Shown here: positions 41,260 to 49,789 of the stretch, in pieces | Layout of the letters: each line of letters begins with the position of its first letter | How positions within the stretch are numbered: position 1 is the first letter of the stretch | NCBI GenBank assembly: GCA_965219165.1 | Contig: CBDCMW010000002.1 | Location: forward strand, 186,001 to 250,000 | DNA from: Aldehydirespirator sp965219165 | GTDB taxonomy: Bacteria; Actinomycetota; Acidimicrobiia; Acidimicrobiales; Aldehydirespiratoraceae | Reading direction: 5' to 3' | Length of the DNA stretch: 64,000 nt | Notes under the pieces: generated by a model | What the model saw: only the letters and a program-made list of their open reading frames with translations | What the model was told of the DNA's origin: nothing | Database searches by the model: none | Made by a program: the position numbers and the translations under genes

Positions 41260-42429
41260 TCAGCCCCGGGGCAGGCCCAGCAGGCGCTCAGCGACGATGT
41301 TGCGCTGGATCTCGTCGGTGCCGCCCGCGATCGAGGCGGCCTTCGACCACAGCCACTGGCGCTGCCAGGTGCCCGCGGCCAGCTCGCCGCTGGGTGACGG
41401 CCACAAGGTCGCTTCCCCGCCGAGCACATCCAGCGCCGCCGCCGACAGCTGGCGGGTCATCGAAGAGTGGATGAGCTTCGCAATGCTGGAGTCAGGCCCG
41501 GGCTCGACCCCGCGGCCCAGACGGGACAGCGTGCGGTAGTTCCGCAGGCGCAGCAGTCGCAGCGCCACGTAGGCATCGACGAGGCTGTCGGCGACAACCG
41601 GATCGCTCAGAGCGGCGTCGGCGCGGGCATCGGCCATGAGCTCGTCGAAATAGATCTCATGCACCACCTGTTCCTTGAACGGGTAGGCAGTGCCCCGCTC
41701 GTGGGCCAGGGTCGTGCTGGCCACGGTCCAGCCCTGGTGCAGGCCGCCCACCAGGCAGTCGGCGGGCACGAAGACCTCCTGCAGGCCGACTTGGTTGAAC
41801 TCCGACTCGCCGGTGATCTGTCGCAGGGGACGGACCTCCACTCCCGGCGCCTCCATGTCGATCACCATGCAGGAGATGCCGCGGTGGCGGCCGCTGTCGA
41901 CTTCGGGGTCGGTGCGCACGAGGGCGATCCCCCACTTGGCGAACCCTGCATATGAGGTCCACACCTTCTCGCCGGTCACCAGCCATCCATCGGTGACTGG
42001 CTCGGCGCGGGTTCTCAGCGACGCCAGGTCCGAGCCCGCATCGGGTTCGCTGAAGAGCTGGCACCAGATCTCGCTGGCGTCGAGGATCGACGGCAGCCAC
42101 CGCTGCTGCTGGGCGGTCGTCCCATGGGCCAGCAGCGTCGGCCCGGCCAGGTTGATGCCCACCCTGTTGATCGGTTGGGGTGCTCCGGCCCGGGCGTACT
42201 CCATGTTGTAGAGCGCCACTTCCACCGGGGTCGCTCCCCGGCCCCCGACCGACTCGGGCCACGAGATGGCCACCATCCGGGCCTCGGCCAGCTTGGCCTG
42301 CCACCGCCGGCCCCAGGCGACGGTCTCTTCGGGGCTGAGAGTGGCGTCGGGGCTCTCGGTGTTGCGGGCCAGCCAGGTCCGCATCTCGAGCGCGAAGGCC
42401 CTCTCGTCAGCCGACAGCGACAGGTCCAT
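41260..42429 (-). CDS. Acyl-CoA dehydrogenase
   Basis: This 389-residue acyl-CoA dehydrogenase starts at ATG 42429 (MDLSLSADERAFALEMRTWL). It has SEPDAGSDLASL for FAD/substrate, VTGEKVWTSYAGFAKWG, LAHERGTAYPF with a Glu at the isovaleryl-CoA dehydrogenase catalytic position, and the C-terminal GGTDEIQRNIVAERLLG. It is convergent with the ligase at 39488. The frame upstream of 42429 is not conserved and approaches the mosaic element. Confidence 0.9.
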   Translation of the reverse strand: MDLSLSADERAFALEMRTWLARNTESPDATLSPEETVAWGRRWQAKLAEARMVAISWPESVGGRGATPVEVALYNMEYARAGAPQPINRVGINLAGPTLLAHGTTAQQQRWLPSILDASEIWCQLFSEPDAGSDLASLRTRAEPVTDGWLVTGEKVWTSYAGFAKWGIALVRTDPEVDSGRHRGISCMVIDMEAPGVEVRPLRQITGESEFNQVGLQEVFVPADCLVGGLHQGWTVASTTLAHERGTAYPFKEQVVHEIYFDELMADARADAALSDPVVADSLVDAYVALRLLRLRNYRTLSRLGRGVEPGPDSSIAKLIHSSMTRQLSAAALDVLGGEATLWPSPSGELAAGTWQRQWLWSKAASIAGGTDEIQRNIVAERLLGLPRG

Positions 42430-42525
42430 CCCGCGGGACCCTACTGCCACCCGGCAACCTCGATAGCGCCCGAGTCCCGCCATGGGCGCCGGCAACTGGG
42501 CATCAGCCCCTTGCGCTCAAGCGTC

Positions 42526-42830
42526 GTGACCCCCGCTCTTGTTCGCTGCGCTCACGGGCCGCTCGGGCGCGTACTCCGCTCTTGTTCGCTGCGCTCACGG
42601 GCCGCTCGGGCCCACTCGACCGAAATCAGTAGAGAAACCCGTCACATATGAGCAATACCCGTGCAGATTTGAGGCGAGCTTGACATAGGGGTACTCACGG
42701 GCCGCTCGGGCCCTGGTGTCCCGCTCTTGTTCGCTGCGCTCACGGGCCGCTCGGGCCGCGGGGGCCTCGCTCACCGCCCCGCGCAATCCTCGTGAAACCA
42801 CGGCGATTCGCTCGGCCTCTACGGGTAGCG
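42526..42830 (+). repeat. Mosaic interspersed element, copy 4 (A-A-B-A'-A-C)
   Basis: Two A cores (about 42535 and 42577), module B (ATCAGTAGAGAAACCCGTC to GTGCAGATTTGAGG, 42624-42678), the GCTTGACATAGGGG link, a short A', another A core (42722) and a tail with CGCTCGGCCTCT at 42810 fill most of the 408-bp divergent gap. The tail ends about 15 bp before the start of the NTF2-like gene. Confidence 0.8.
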
Positions 42831-42837
42831 TCGGGGC

Positions 42838-43287
42838 ATGGACAACACCGCACAGGACTTGGACACTGCAGTGGCGGCAGACGCGATCGGGCTTCTACTG
42901 GACACCGCCGCGATTCGCCGGCTTCTGGCCGGATGCTGCCAAACCCTCGACGACGGCTACTTCGACGAGTGGGCCTCGCTGTACACCGAAGACTGCCGGT
43001 TTGCAGTAATGGGGACCCGCGCTCGAGGCCGGACCGAAATGCGGGCCATCATCGAGCCGTTCCAGACCAAGGAGCTCAGAGGCAAGCACATGATCAGCGA
43101 GCCCCGGATCAACCTGCACGGCGACGAGGCCACCGCCACCACCGACTTCGCCTTCGTGGCCAAGGACAACAAGATCCTCCAGACCGGCCGCTACTACGAC
43201 ATCCTGCGCCGGGGTGCCGACGGCTGGCAGGTGGCCGGCCGGGAGATCGTGTTCACCGGCGACACCCCGATCGGCCTCGACGACTGA
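42838..43287 (+). CDS. SnoaL/NTF2-like protein
   Basis: This 149-residue cone-shaped-fold protein reads TAAIRRLLAGCCQTLDDGYFDEWASLYTED in overlapping parts (the usual helix-helix opening of SnoaL_4-type proteins), RGRTEMRAII, HMISEPRINLHGDEATATTDF and YYDILRRGADGWQVAGREIVF. Such proteins act as ring-hydroxylating dioxygenase-like partners, dehydratases or isomerases. The start is ATG 42838. It precedes an acyl-CoA ligase on the same strand. Confidence 0.8.
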   Translation: MDNTAQDLDTAVAADAIGLLLDTAAIRRLLAGCCQTLDDGYFDEWASLYTEDCRFAVMGTRARGRTEMRAIIEPFQTKELRGKHMISEPRINLHGDEATATTDFAFVAKDNKILQTGRYYDILRRGADGWQVAGREIVFTGDTPIGLDD

Positions 43288-43312
43288 GGATGAAGCCTCC
43301 GGCCAAAGAACC

Positions 43313-43360
43313 AAATTGGTGCGGATATTGGGCCTCTGAGGGCCAAAACGTCGACAATTT
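43313..43360. repeat. ~50-bp intergenic palindrome
   Basis: It begins AAATTGGTGCGG and ends GTCGACAATTTC, with GGGCCTCTGAGGGCC in the centre. It lies between the NTF2-like gene and the following ligase and closely matches the copies at 11422 and 32898. Confidence 0.7.
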
Positions 43361-43411
43361 CGTCCTGGCTCGGATCGGCCAGGTCCTTGCACTGGGCACT
43401 GGCGGTCGTCA

Positions 43412-45037
43412 GTGACCCTGGACGCCTTGCTGGCCGCGGCGCCGGCCCGCAACGACCTCATCGTGGATGACAACGGCCGGTTCTCCACCACCGACGTCGA
43501 GGGCCGAGTCCAGACGGTGGCGGGCGCGCTGGCCGCTCGCGGCGTCGGGGAGGGCGACCGGGTCGCGTTCCGGCTTCCGGTCGGCATCGACAGCGTGGTG
43601 GCCTACCGGGCCTGCTGGCGTATCGGGGCGGTGGCGGTGGGGCTGCATCCGGCGGCCGGCTCGCATGACCTGGGCCGGGCACTGGCCCAGGCCCGACCTG
43701 TCGTCACTGTCGCCGGATCCGACTTTCCGAATACCGGCTCCGTCCACTCGACGACGATGGACGAGCTCGCGTCCGAGGGCTCCGCCGATCCGCGGGACAA
43801 CACGGGCGTACCGGCCACCGACATGCCCAGCCACACGCGCACACCGACGACCGACATGCCCGACAACACGGGCGTATCGGCCACCGACATGCCCAGCCAC
43901 ACGCGCACACCGGCCACCGACATGCCCGACAACACGGGCGTATCGGCCACCGACATGCCCGGCCACACGCGCACACCGACGACCGGCATGCCCAGCCACG
44001 TTCGTGCGTCGCCCGACAACACCGACGCGGCGATCATGTTCACATCCGGCTCCACCGGCACGCCCCGGGGGGTGGTCCACACCCACGCAAGCCTGCGCTA
44101 CAAGATCGGCCAACTCGCTGCGGCTCACGGACTGACCGCCACCGATTGCGCCCTGGTGCCGTCGCCGCTGGCCCATGTCGCCGGGCTGCTGCACGGGGTG
44201 CTGATACCGGGAGCGATGGGCATGAAGACGGTGCTCATGTCCCGCTGGGATCCCGCGAGGGCGCTGGAGTTGATCGAGCGAGAGGCGGTCACCTACATGG
44301 TCGGGCCGCCGACGCTGTTCACCACCCTCATGGACTGCGACGCCTTCGACCCGGAGAGCACTGCCACGCTGCGAATGATCTCCTGCGGGGGCACCGGGGT
44401 GACCCCGTCGTTCTGCCGCAGGGCGCAGCGCACTCTGGGAGCCACGGTGAAGCGGTCCTACGGCTCCACCGAGGCTCCCACCATCGCCACCTCCCGGTTC
44501 GACGACCCAGCCGACAGGATGATCCACACCGACGGGCGGGCGTTCGGGGATGCTCGGCTCCGGGTGGACGACGACGGCGAGCTGTGGGTGACCGGGCCGG
44601 AGTTGGCCCGGGGCTACCTGGACCCCGATCACACCGCCGACGCGTTCGTCGACGGCTGGTTCCGAACCGGCGACCTCGCCATCATCGAGGACGGCTGGGT
44701 GACCGTCACCGGCCGGCTCGGCGACCGCATCATCCGCAGCGGCGAGAACGTCTCCGCGGCCGAGGTGGAGCAGTACTTGGAAGCCCATCCGGCGGTGCTG
44801 CAGGCCGCGGTGGTGGGCGAGCCCGACGACCGGCTCGGCGAGCGGGTCGCCGCCTTCGTGGTCGCGCCCGACGGCTTCAGCCTTGCCGAGTGCCGGGCCT
44901 GGTTCTCCCAGCGGGGAGCAGCCCGCTTCATCATCCCTGAGCGGCTCGAGGTGCTGGAGGAGCTTCCGGTGCTGGCATCTGGCAAAGTGGACCGGATGAA
45001 GCTCGCGGCCAGCTTGAAAGAGAGCGCCGACGGGTGA
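43412..45037 (+). CDS. AMP-forming acyl-CoA ligase with repeat insertion
   Basis: This 541-residue acyl-CoA synthetase starts at GTG 43412. Catalytic motifs are intact: IMFTSGSTGTPRGVVHTH (P-loop near residue 208), RSYGSTEAPTIATS, DGWFRTGDLA, GRLGDRIIRSGENVSAAEVE (in part) and LASGKVDRMK at the end. Just before the P-loop, about 70 residues of DNTGVSATDMPSHTRTPATD repeats are inserted in frame. Normal ligases have a short linker there, so this is an expansion in a surface loop. It probably activates the acid handled by the neighbouring NTF2-like and dehydrogenase proteins. Confidence 0.88.
   Translation: MTLDALLAAAPARNDLIVDDNGRFSTTDVEGRVQTVAGALAARGVGEGDRVAFRLPVGIDSVVAYRACWRIGAVAVGLHPAAGSHDLGRALAQARPVVTVAGSDFPNTGSVHSTTMDELASEGSADPRDNTGVPATDMPSHTRTPTTDMPDNTGVSATDMPSHTRTPATDMPDNTGVSATDMPGHTRTPTTGMPSHVRASPDNTDAAIMFTSGSTGTPRGVVHTHASLRYKIGQLAAAHGLTATDCALVPSPLAHVAGLLHGVLIPGAMGMKTVLMSRWDPARALELIEREAVTYMVGPPTLFTTLMDCDAFDPESTATLRMISCGGTGVTPSFCRRAQRTLGATVKRSYGSTEAPTIATSRFDDPADRMIHTDGRAFGDARLRVDDDGELWVTGPELARGYLDPDHTADAFVDGWFRTGDLAIIEDGWVTVTGRLGDRIIRSGENVSAAEVEQYLEAHPAVLQAAVVGEPDDRLGERVAAFVVAPDGFSLAECRAWFSQRGAARFIIPERLEVLEELPVLASGKVDRMKLAASLKESADG
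43796..43993 (+). repeat. 66-bp tandem repeat inside the ligase gene
   Basis: Three units of 66 bp (43796, 43862, 43928), each coding 22 residues that start DNTGV, keep the reading frame. Within each unit there is a half-unit similarity (ATDMPSHTRTP / TTDMPDNTGV). A partial fourth unit follows. Confidence 0.9.
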
Positions 45038-45050
45038 GAGTCCTTCGCGT

Positions 45051-45170
45051 CGAAATGGGGCATCTCCCGCTCTTGTTCGCGGCGCTCACGGGCCGCTCGG
45101 GCCACGGCCTCGCTGCACGCCTCGCGAAGATCTTGACCAGTCGCTGCCTATCCGCTCGGCCTCTGGGAGA
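45051..45170 (+). repeat. Mosaic interspersed element, copy 5 (A-C)
   Basis: This is the shortest copy: one A core (45064-45105, with GCGGCGCTCACGGGCCGC), a variable stretch, and tail C (TATCCGCTCGGCCTCTGG, ending at about 45166). It lies between the ligase stop and the alcohol dehydrogenase start on the same strand. Confidence 0.75.
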
Positions 45171-45200
45171 CCCCTCCGGCAGCTCCTCGGAGGGCAACCA

Positions 45201-46229
45201 GTGACACCCGCAGCCAGCACGATGCCCGCCGCCGTCTACCGGAGGCCGGGCGAACTGGACGTCACCGATGTGGCCGTGCCGGAGCTGGGACCCCGCGACG
45301 CCCTGGTGGAGGTGGCCTACTGCGGGGTGTGCGGCACTGACCTCCACATGGTGCTCGACGGCTGGGGCGCGCCCGACACGATCTTCGGCCACGAATGGTC
45401 GGGACGGGTGGCCGCGGCCGGCGCCGAGGCCCGGATAAACGAGGGCGCTGCGGTCGTGGGCAGAGGCTGGGCGGAGTGCGGTCGCTGCGAGAACTGCCGG
45501 GCAGGACGGCCCGGTCTGTGCGCCCAACGGCCTCTCGCCGGCCTCGACGACGGCCACTCCGGCGCCTTCGCCCGCTACCTGGTCACCGACCACCGCAACC
45601 TCACCGCCGTTCCCGACGGGGTGGGCCTGAGGGAGGCCGCCTACGCCGAGCCGCTGGCCGTGGCCATGCACGCCGTCACCCAGGGAACCTTCCAACCTGG
45701 TGGCCGGGCGATGGTGTTCGGCTGCGGCCCGATCGGCGCCGCGGTCCTGTCCGTGCTCATCGCCCGCGGCGGCGAGGTGACCGTGGTCGAACCGTCGGAG
45801 GCCCGCCAGGACCTGGCCCGGCGGCTGGGTGCCGTGGTCCGCTCGGCCGACGAGCTCGAGACACCGGACCATCCCGGCCAGGTCCCGGCCGACGCCGTCG
45901 GCTGGGTGTTCGAGACATCCGGGGCGCGCCAGGCGGCCCAGGCAGGCCTGACCCAGCTGGCCGGGGGCGGGACGATGGTGATCGTGGGCATCGGCATGGA
46001 CTATCCGAGGCTCGACACGAACCGGGTGATCCTCAACGAGCTCGTGGTGACCGGCGCCTACGAGTACGACCCCGACGGCCTGTCCGCCGCGCTGGACCTG
46101 ATCGCGTCGGGCGTGCTGCCGATGGACGTGCTTCTCGAACCGGATCCGGTCGGCCTCGACGGCATCCTCGACATCATGGGTCGCCTGCGCTCGGGCGAGG
46201 TGGCCGGAAAGGTACTGGTGCAACCGTGA
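45201..46229 (+). CDS. Zinc-binding alcohol dehydrogenase (MDR)
   Basis: This 342-residue medium-chain dehydrogenase has the catalytic zinc site CGVCGTDLHMV and GHEWSGRV, the structural zinc lobe CGRCENCRAGRPGLC (four Cys) and the cofactor loop VFGCGPIGAAVLS near residue 175. It would oxidise a secondary alcohol or polyol with NAD(P). The start is GTG 45201; ATG eight codons later is also possible. Its stop overlaps the start of the VOC gene (GTGA at 46226-46229), so the two are coupled. Confidence 0.88.
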   Translation: MTPAASTMPAAVYRRPGELDVTDVAVPELGPRDALVEVAYCGVCGTDLHMVLDGWGAPDTIFGHEWSGRVAAAGAEARINEGAAVVGRGWAECGRCENCRAGRPGLCAQRPLAGLDDGHSGAFARYLVTDHRNLTAVPDGVGLREAAYAEPLAVAMHAVTQGTFQPGGRAMVFGCGPIGAAVLSVLIARGGEVTVVEPSEARQDLARRLGAVVRSADELETPDHPGQVPADAVGWVFETSGARQAAQAGLTQLAGGGTMVIVGIGMDYPRLDTNRVILNELVVTGAYEYDPDGLSAALDLIASGVLPMDVLLEPDPVGLDGILDIMGRLRSGEVAGKVLVQP

Positions 46230-46669
46230 GCCTCACCGACTTCAAGGGCCCGGCCCGCTTCAACCACGTGGCCATGAGCGTGCCCGCCGACCTGCTCGAC
46301 GCCGACGGCCGGGCTGCGATCACCCGCTTCTACGGCGAGGTGTTCGGATGGCGGGAGCATCCCACCATGACCGAGGACCGCGAGCGGCTGGTGATGGGAG
46401 TGCACTCCTATGACCAGTTCGTGTTCGTCATCGCCGACGACCGCCCCATGCAGGCGCCCAAGGGCGACCATTTCGGGATGGCTGTCGACAGCTTGGAGGA
46501 GTTGAAGGAGGTCCTGCGCCGGGCCGAGGCCCTCGCCGCCGACGACGACCGGGTGAACGTCCTCGGCTATGAGGTCGAGGACTTCGGCGTGCTGAAGCTG
46601 CACAGCTTCTACGTCCGCTACCTGCTGCCGCTGATGGTGGAGGTCCAGTACTTCGAGATGGTCGCCTGA
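46226..46669 (+). CDS. VOC (glyoxalase-fold) protein
   Basis: This 147-residue single-domain protein has FNHVAMSVP with the first metal His, RFYGEVFGWREHP, FVIADDRPMQAPKGDHFGMAV and VEVQYFEMVA with the C-terminal Glu. It could be an isomerase, dioxygenase-like or lyase enzyme of the vicinal-oxygen-chelate family. The GTG start overlaps the alcohol dehydrogenase stop, suggesting the two work on the same compound. Confidence 0.8.
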   Translation: MSLTDFKGPARFNHVAMSVPADLLDADGRAAITRFYGEVFGWREHPTMTEDRERLVMGVHSYDQFVFVIADDRPMQAPKGDHFGMAVDSLEELKEVLRRAEALAADDDRVNVLGYEVEDFGVLKLHSFYVRYLLPLMVEVQYFEMVA

Positions 46670-46710
46670 CTAAGGGGCCGCCGTGCTCACTTGAGGCGTC
46701 GCACCGACCG

Positions 46711-47205
46711 TCAGCGAGCCGGCACCAGGCCGCGGGTGGCGGCTGACCAGAGCGCCACCGCGGCCGCTCCGGCCACCAGGTAGGGGCCCAGGGGCCGGGT
46801 GGCCCGCAGCCCCTGCCGGGCCAGGACGACGACCGCCTCGGGCAGGGCCAGCACGAACCCGGCCATCAGGCCGAGCAGGGCCGCCTGCCAGCCCCACCAC
46901 CCGCACAGCAGCCCGTTGAGAACGCTCAGCCGCACATCGCCGAAGCCCATGGACGGCGGATGCACGAAGTGGACCGCGGCCAGCACCGCACCGCACACCG
47001 CGGCTCCCAGCGCCGCGCCGATGAGGCCGGCCGGCTCGCCCTCTATGAGCGACGCCGCCGCGTAGAGCACCCAGACCGCCCCCGCGGCGGGCCAGATCAC
47101 CCGAGTGGGGAGCAGCCTGGTGCGATAGTCGGTCACGGCCAGCCGTACACCCGTGACCAACCACGAGGCGGCGGCCGCTGCGACGAGTACCGCGGGCATG
47201 CCCAC
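46711..47205 (-). CDS. Prepilin peptidase (A24, TadV/CpaA type)
   Basis: This 164-residue polytopic membrane aspartic protease of the short type lacks the N-terminal methylase domain. The two catalytic Asp are in VTDYRTRLLPTRVI (near residue 26) and MGFGDVRLSVLNG (GxGD motif, near residue 90). It should cut the leader from the pilin-like and TadE-like proteins coded 6-9 kb downstream on the other strand. The start is GTG 47205 or ATG 47199. It diverges from the tad operon. Confidence 0.85.
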   Translation of the reverse strand: MGMPAVLVAAAAASWLVTGVRLAVTDYRTRLLPTRVIWPAAGAVWVLYAAASLIEGEPAGLIGAALGAAVCGAVLAAVHFVHPPSMGFGDVRLSVLNGLLCGWWGWQAALLGLMAGFVLALPEAVVVLARQGLRATRPLGPYLVAGAAAVALWSAATRGLVPAR

Positions 47206-47474
47206 CGCGAGAACGCCTACGGCTCCGATGATTGCGGCGCGCTCGGGGCGCAGATCGCTGGCATCGATTCAACTCGTCCCGGAATCTGAATTTGCAGTAA
47301 CCTTCGTAACAGGAGCAGTATCTATCACGGAGAAAGGGGGAGTACCCAACGATAGGGACGAATCCGCACAATAGGGGAGTATCCGACAACACGAGATGCA
47401 TCCGATCACCAAACGCCTGATCGCCAGACCGCTGCCGCGTGCCCCGCGCGCGGGTCGCGGTGCGCCGCGATGAC

Positions 47475-48266
47475 ATGACGAACTCTCCGCCCCGACAGAC
47501 CCGAGCGCCCGCGGCGTCGGCCCGGCGGCGGGAGGGCGCACGTCCCGGTACGTCGCAGCACGGTCAACGGCGGACCGGGCTGCTGCTGTTCGGCCTGGTA
47601 CTGGTGTCCGGGGCCGGGTTCGGCTTCTGGTTCGTGCTCCAGAGCATCGACCAGCGCGCCGAATACCTGATGGCGGCTCGAACCATCGAGCGCTGGGAAA
47701 TGGCCGGCGCTGAGGACTTCACCGTCGTCGAGGCGAACGTAGGGGACGCTTCCGCGCTCACCTCGGCCCAGTTCGACGCGGTGCGCGGCAAATGGGCCAC
47801 CGGCCGGATTCCGGCCGGGACGCTCATCACCGGGGGCCTGTTCGAGACCCCTCCCCTGTCAACCGAGTCCGAAACGGAGAAAGTGCTCATCCAGGTCCGC
47901 CTGCCCGCCGCGGATGCGCCCTTCGGTACTCTCGCTGCGGGCGACACGGTCGCCCTGCTCGGCCGGGAGTCTTCCGACTTGCAGGGCCAACCCTCCGCTC
48001 TCGGTCTGATCGGCGTGCTTCAGATTGAGTTCGTGGAGGGCGATGACCTCTACTACGTAGTGACCCCTGAGCAGGCTCTCCAGATCAAGAGCATCGTCGA
48101 CAGCTACACCCAGTCGTCGGACCCCATGATGCTGAAGTTGGGCTTCAACCTGACCGTCGACGACCTCAATGCCGCGTTGGAGCAACAGGCGAGTAGTGTT
48201 TCATCGACTATTGCAGATGATTCGATTGAACAAGGGTCGGGCTTCGAGGCTGTCGAGGATCAATGA
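47475..48266 (+). CDS. cpaB: CpaB/RcpC-like pilus assembly protein (SAF domain)
   Basis: This 263-residue protein has one N-terminal membrane helix (TGLLLFGLVLVSGAGFGFWF). After it come TIERWEMAGAEDFTVVEANV and GRIPAGTLITGGLFE, the SAF-type segment found in CpaB/RcpC, then VLIQVRLPAADAPFGTLAAGD. It is thought to stabilise the secretin or cell-wall passage of the Tad pilus. I chose ATG 47475 (MTNSPPRQ); the frame is open to a GTG at 47439. It is first in the plus-strand tad operon. Confidence 0.75.
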   Translation: MTNSPPRQTRAPAASARRREGARPGTSQHGQRRTGLLLFGLVLVSGAGFGFWFVLQSIDQRAEYLMAARTIERWEMAGAEDFTVVEANVGDASALTSAQFDAVRGKWATGRIPAGTLITGGLFETPPLSTESETEKVLIQVRLPAADAPFGTLAAGDTVALLGRESSDLQGQPSALGLIGVLQIEFVEGDDLYYVVTPEQALQIKSIVDSYTQSSDPMMLKLGFNLTVDDLNAALEQQASSVSSTIADDSIEQGSGFEAVEDQ

Positions 48267-48321
48267 GGACCATCACTTGTACTAGCGGCGGTCGGAGGCC
48301 GAAGCGGACCCGGACGGTCCG

Positions 48322-49767
48322 GTGCTGACCGTCTACAGCACGCAGGGCTCCCCGGGAGCCTCCACCACGGCCATGCACTTGGCCGCCCACTGGGCCTCGA
48401 CGGGCCGCGAGGTGCTGCTCATCGAGGCGGACCCCGCCGGGGGCACGCTGAGCCACAATCTGGGCATCCAGTTCACGCCCGGGTCGGCGTCGTTCGTGGC
48501 CTCGCGCCTCCCGGTCCTCAGCAACCATCTGATCGATCACGCGCAGGACGTGCTGTTCGAGAACCTGCACGTGATGCCGGCCCCGGCCAGTCCCACGGGC
48601 GCCCGCGGCATCTTCCACACCTTCGTCGACTTCTTCGAGGACCTCCGAACGATCTCCGAGAACGAGATCGCGGTGATCATCGACGGGGGCCGGATCACCG
48701 CCGACACGGCGGCCTCGGGGCTGACCACGGGGGCAGCCGGGGTGGCCGTAGTCTGCCGCAACAACAGCCAGCTCTCGAGCCTGGAGCATCTCAAGGATGT
48801 GCTGACCGCCAGTCCCGACGACGGCCCCCAGGGCTGTGTTGTCACGATCGGCAACTCCCCCATGGACCCCGAGGAGTGGCACGAGAGCCACGGCCTGACC
48901 TTCTGCGGCTCGATCGAGATCCTGGCCGACATGGCCACCGACCTCTCGGCCTACCTCGACCGCAAGAAGCGCAAGTCCAAGAAGTGGTGGACCAGCCTGG
49001 AGCAGGTCGGAGAGAAGCTGTACCAGTACGCGCAACCGCCCGCATCGGACCAGTCCCGGCGGACAAAGCCGCCGGCGCAGGCTCCGCCGCCCACCACAGG
49101 ACCCGACGACGATGCCGGCCCCGCGGCCGCCGCGGCGTCGGAGCCCCTAGCCGCGGAGGATCCAGCCCCTTACGGGCAAGCCCCGCCGGCGGCACCGCAG
49201 GAGCCCATGCCCGCCTACGGGCAAGCCCTGCCGATGGCTACCGCACCGGGGCCGGACTACGGGCAACCGCACGACCTGCCGCCGGACGGCGCCGGGGCCT
49301 ACGGCCAGCCCCCGCCGCCCTACCCGCCAGCGCAGTACCCAGCACCCCCCTACGAACAGCCCCAACCCGGAACCTACGAAGCCCACCCGCCAGCGCAGTA
49401 CCCAGCACCCCCCTACGAACAGCCCCAACCCGGAACCTACGAAGCCCACCCGCCAGCGCAGTACCCAGCACCCCCCTACGAACAGCCCCAACCCGGAACC
49501 TACGAAGCCCACCCGCCAGCGCAGTACCCAGCACCCCCCTACGAACAGCCCCAACCCGGAACCTACGAGGCCCACCCGCCAGCGCAGTACCCAGCACCCC
49601 CCTACGAACAGCCCCCCTTCCGACCTGAACACCCGACCCCGGTGCCGCCGGAGGCCGAGTCCCCGCCAAGGCCGAACATGGAGCCCACCGGTTCGTTCCG
49701 GGAGTGGGCGGTCAAGCTGCACGGCCCGAACGCGGGGGACGCGCCAGCTGAGAACCGAGGCGGGTGA
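48322..49767 (+). CDS. TadZ/CpaE-like ATPase with repeat tail
   Basis: The N-terminal ~240 residues form a ParA/MinD-type fold: LTVYSTQGSPGASTTAMHLA, EVLLIEADPAGGTLSHNLG and VAVIIDGGRIT. The Walker A loop GSPGASTT lacks both usual Lys residues, as in atypical TadZ proteins that localise the pilus rather than hydrolyse ATP strongly. Then come a basic stretch DRKKRKSKKWW and a long Pro/Tyr/Gln tail with four 21-residue repeats of PPAQYPAPPYEQPQPGTYEA. It probably places the Tad machine at a site in the cell. The start is GTG 48322. Confidence 0.78.
   Translation: MLTVYSTQGSPGASTTAMHLAAHWASTGREVLLIEADPAGGTLSHNLGIQFTPGSASFVASRLPVLSNHLIDHAQDVLFENLHVMPAPASPTGARGIFHTFVDFFEDLRTISENEIAVIIDGGRITADTAASGLTTGAAGVAVVCRNNSQLSSLEHLKDVLTASPDDGPQGCVVTIGNSPMDPEEWHESHGLTFCGSIEILADMATDLSAYLDRKKRKSKKWWTSLEQVGEKLYQYAQPPASDQSRRTKPPAQAPPPTTGPDDDAGPAAAAASEPLAAEDPAPYGQAPPAAPQEPMPAYGQALPMATAPGPDYGQPHDLPPDGAGAYGQPPPPYPPAQYPAPPYEQPQPGTYEAHPPAQYPAPPYEQPQPGTYEAHPPAQYPAPPYEQPQPGTYEAHPPAQYPAPPYEQPQPGTYEAHPPAQYPAPPYEQPPFRPEHPTPVPPEAESPPRPNMEPTGSFREWAVKLHGPNAGDAPAENRGG
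49324..49616 (+). repeat. 63-bp tandem repeat in the TadZ-like gene
   Basis: Four full units (49324, 49387, 49450, 49513) and a partial one at 49576 are nearly identical at the base level, showing recent expansion. Each codes PPAQYPAPPYEQPQPGTYEA plus His. The frame is kept. Confidence 0.92.
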
Positions 49768-49789
49768 GGGGGCTCAGCTCCGCGGTTTG

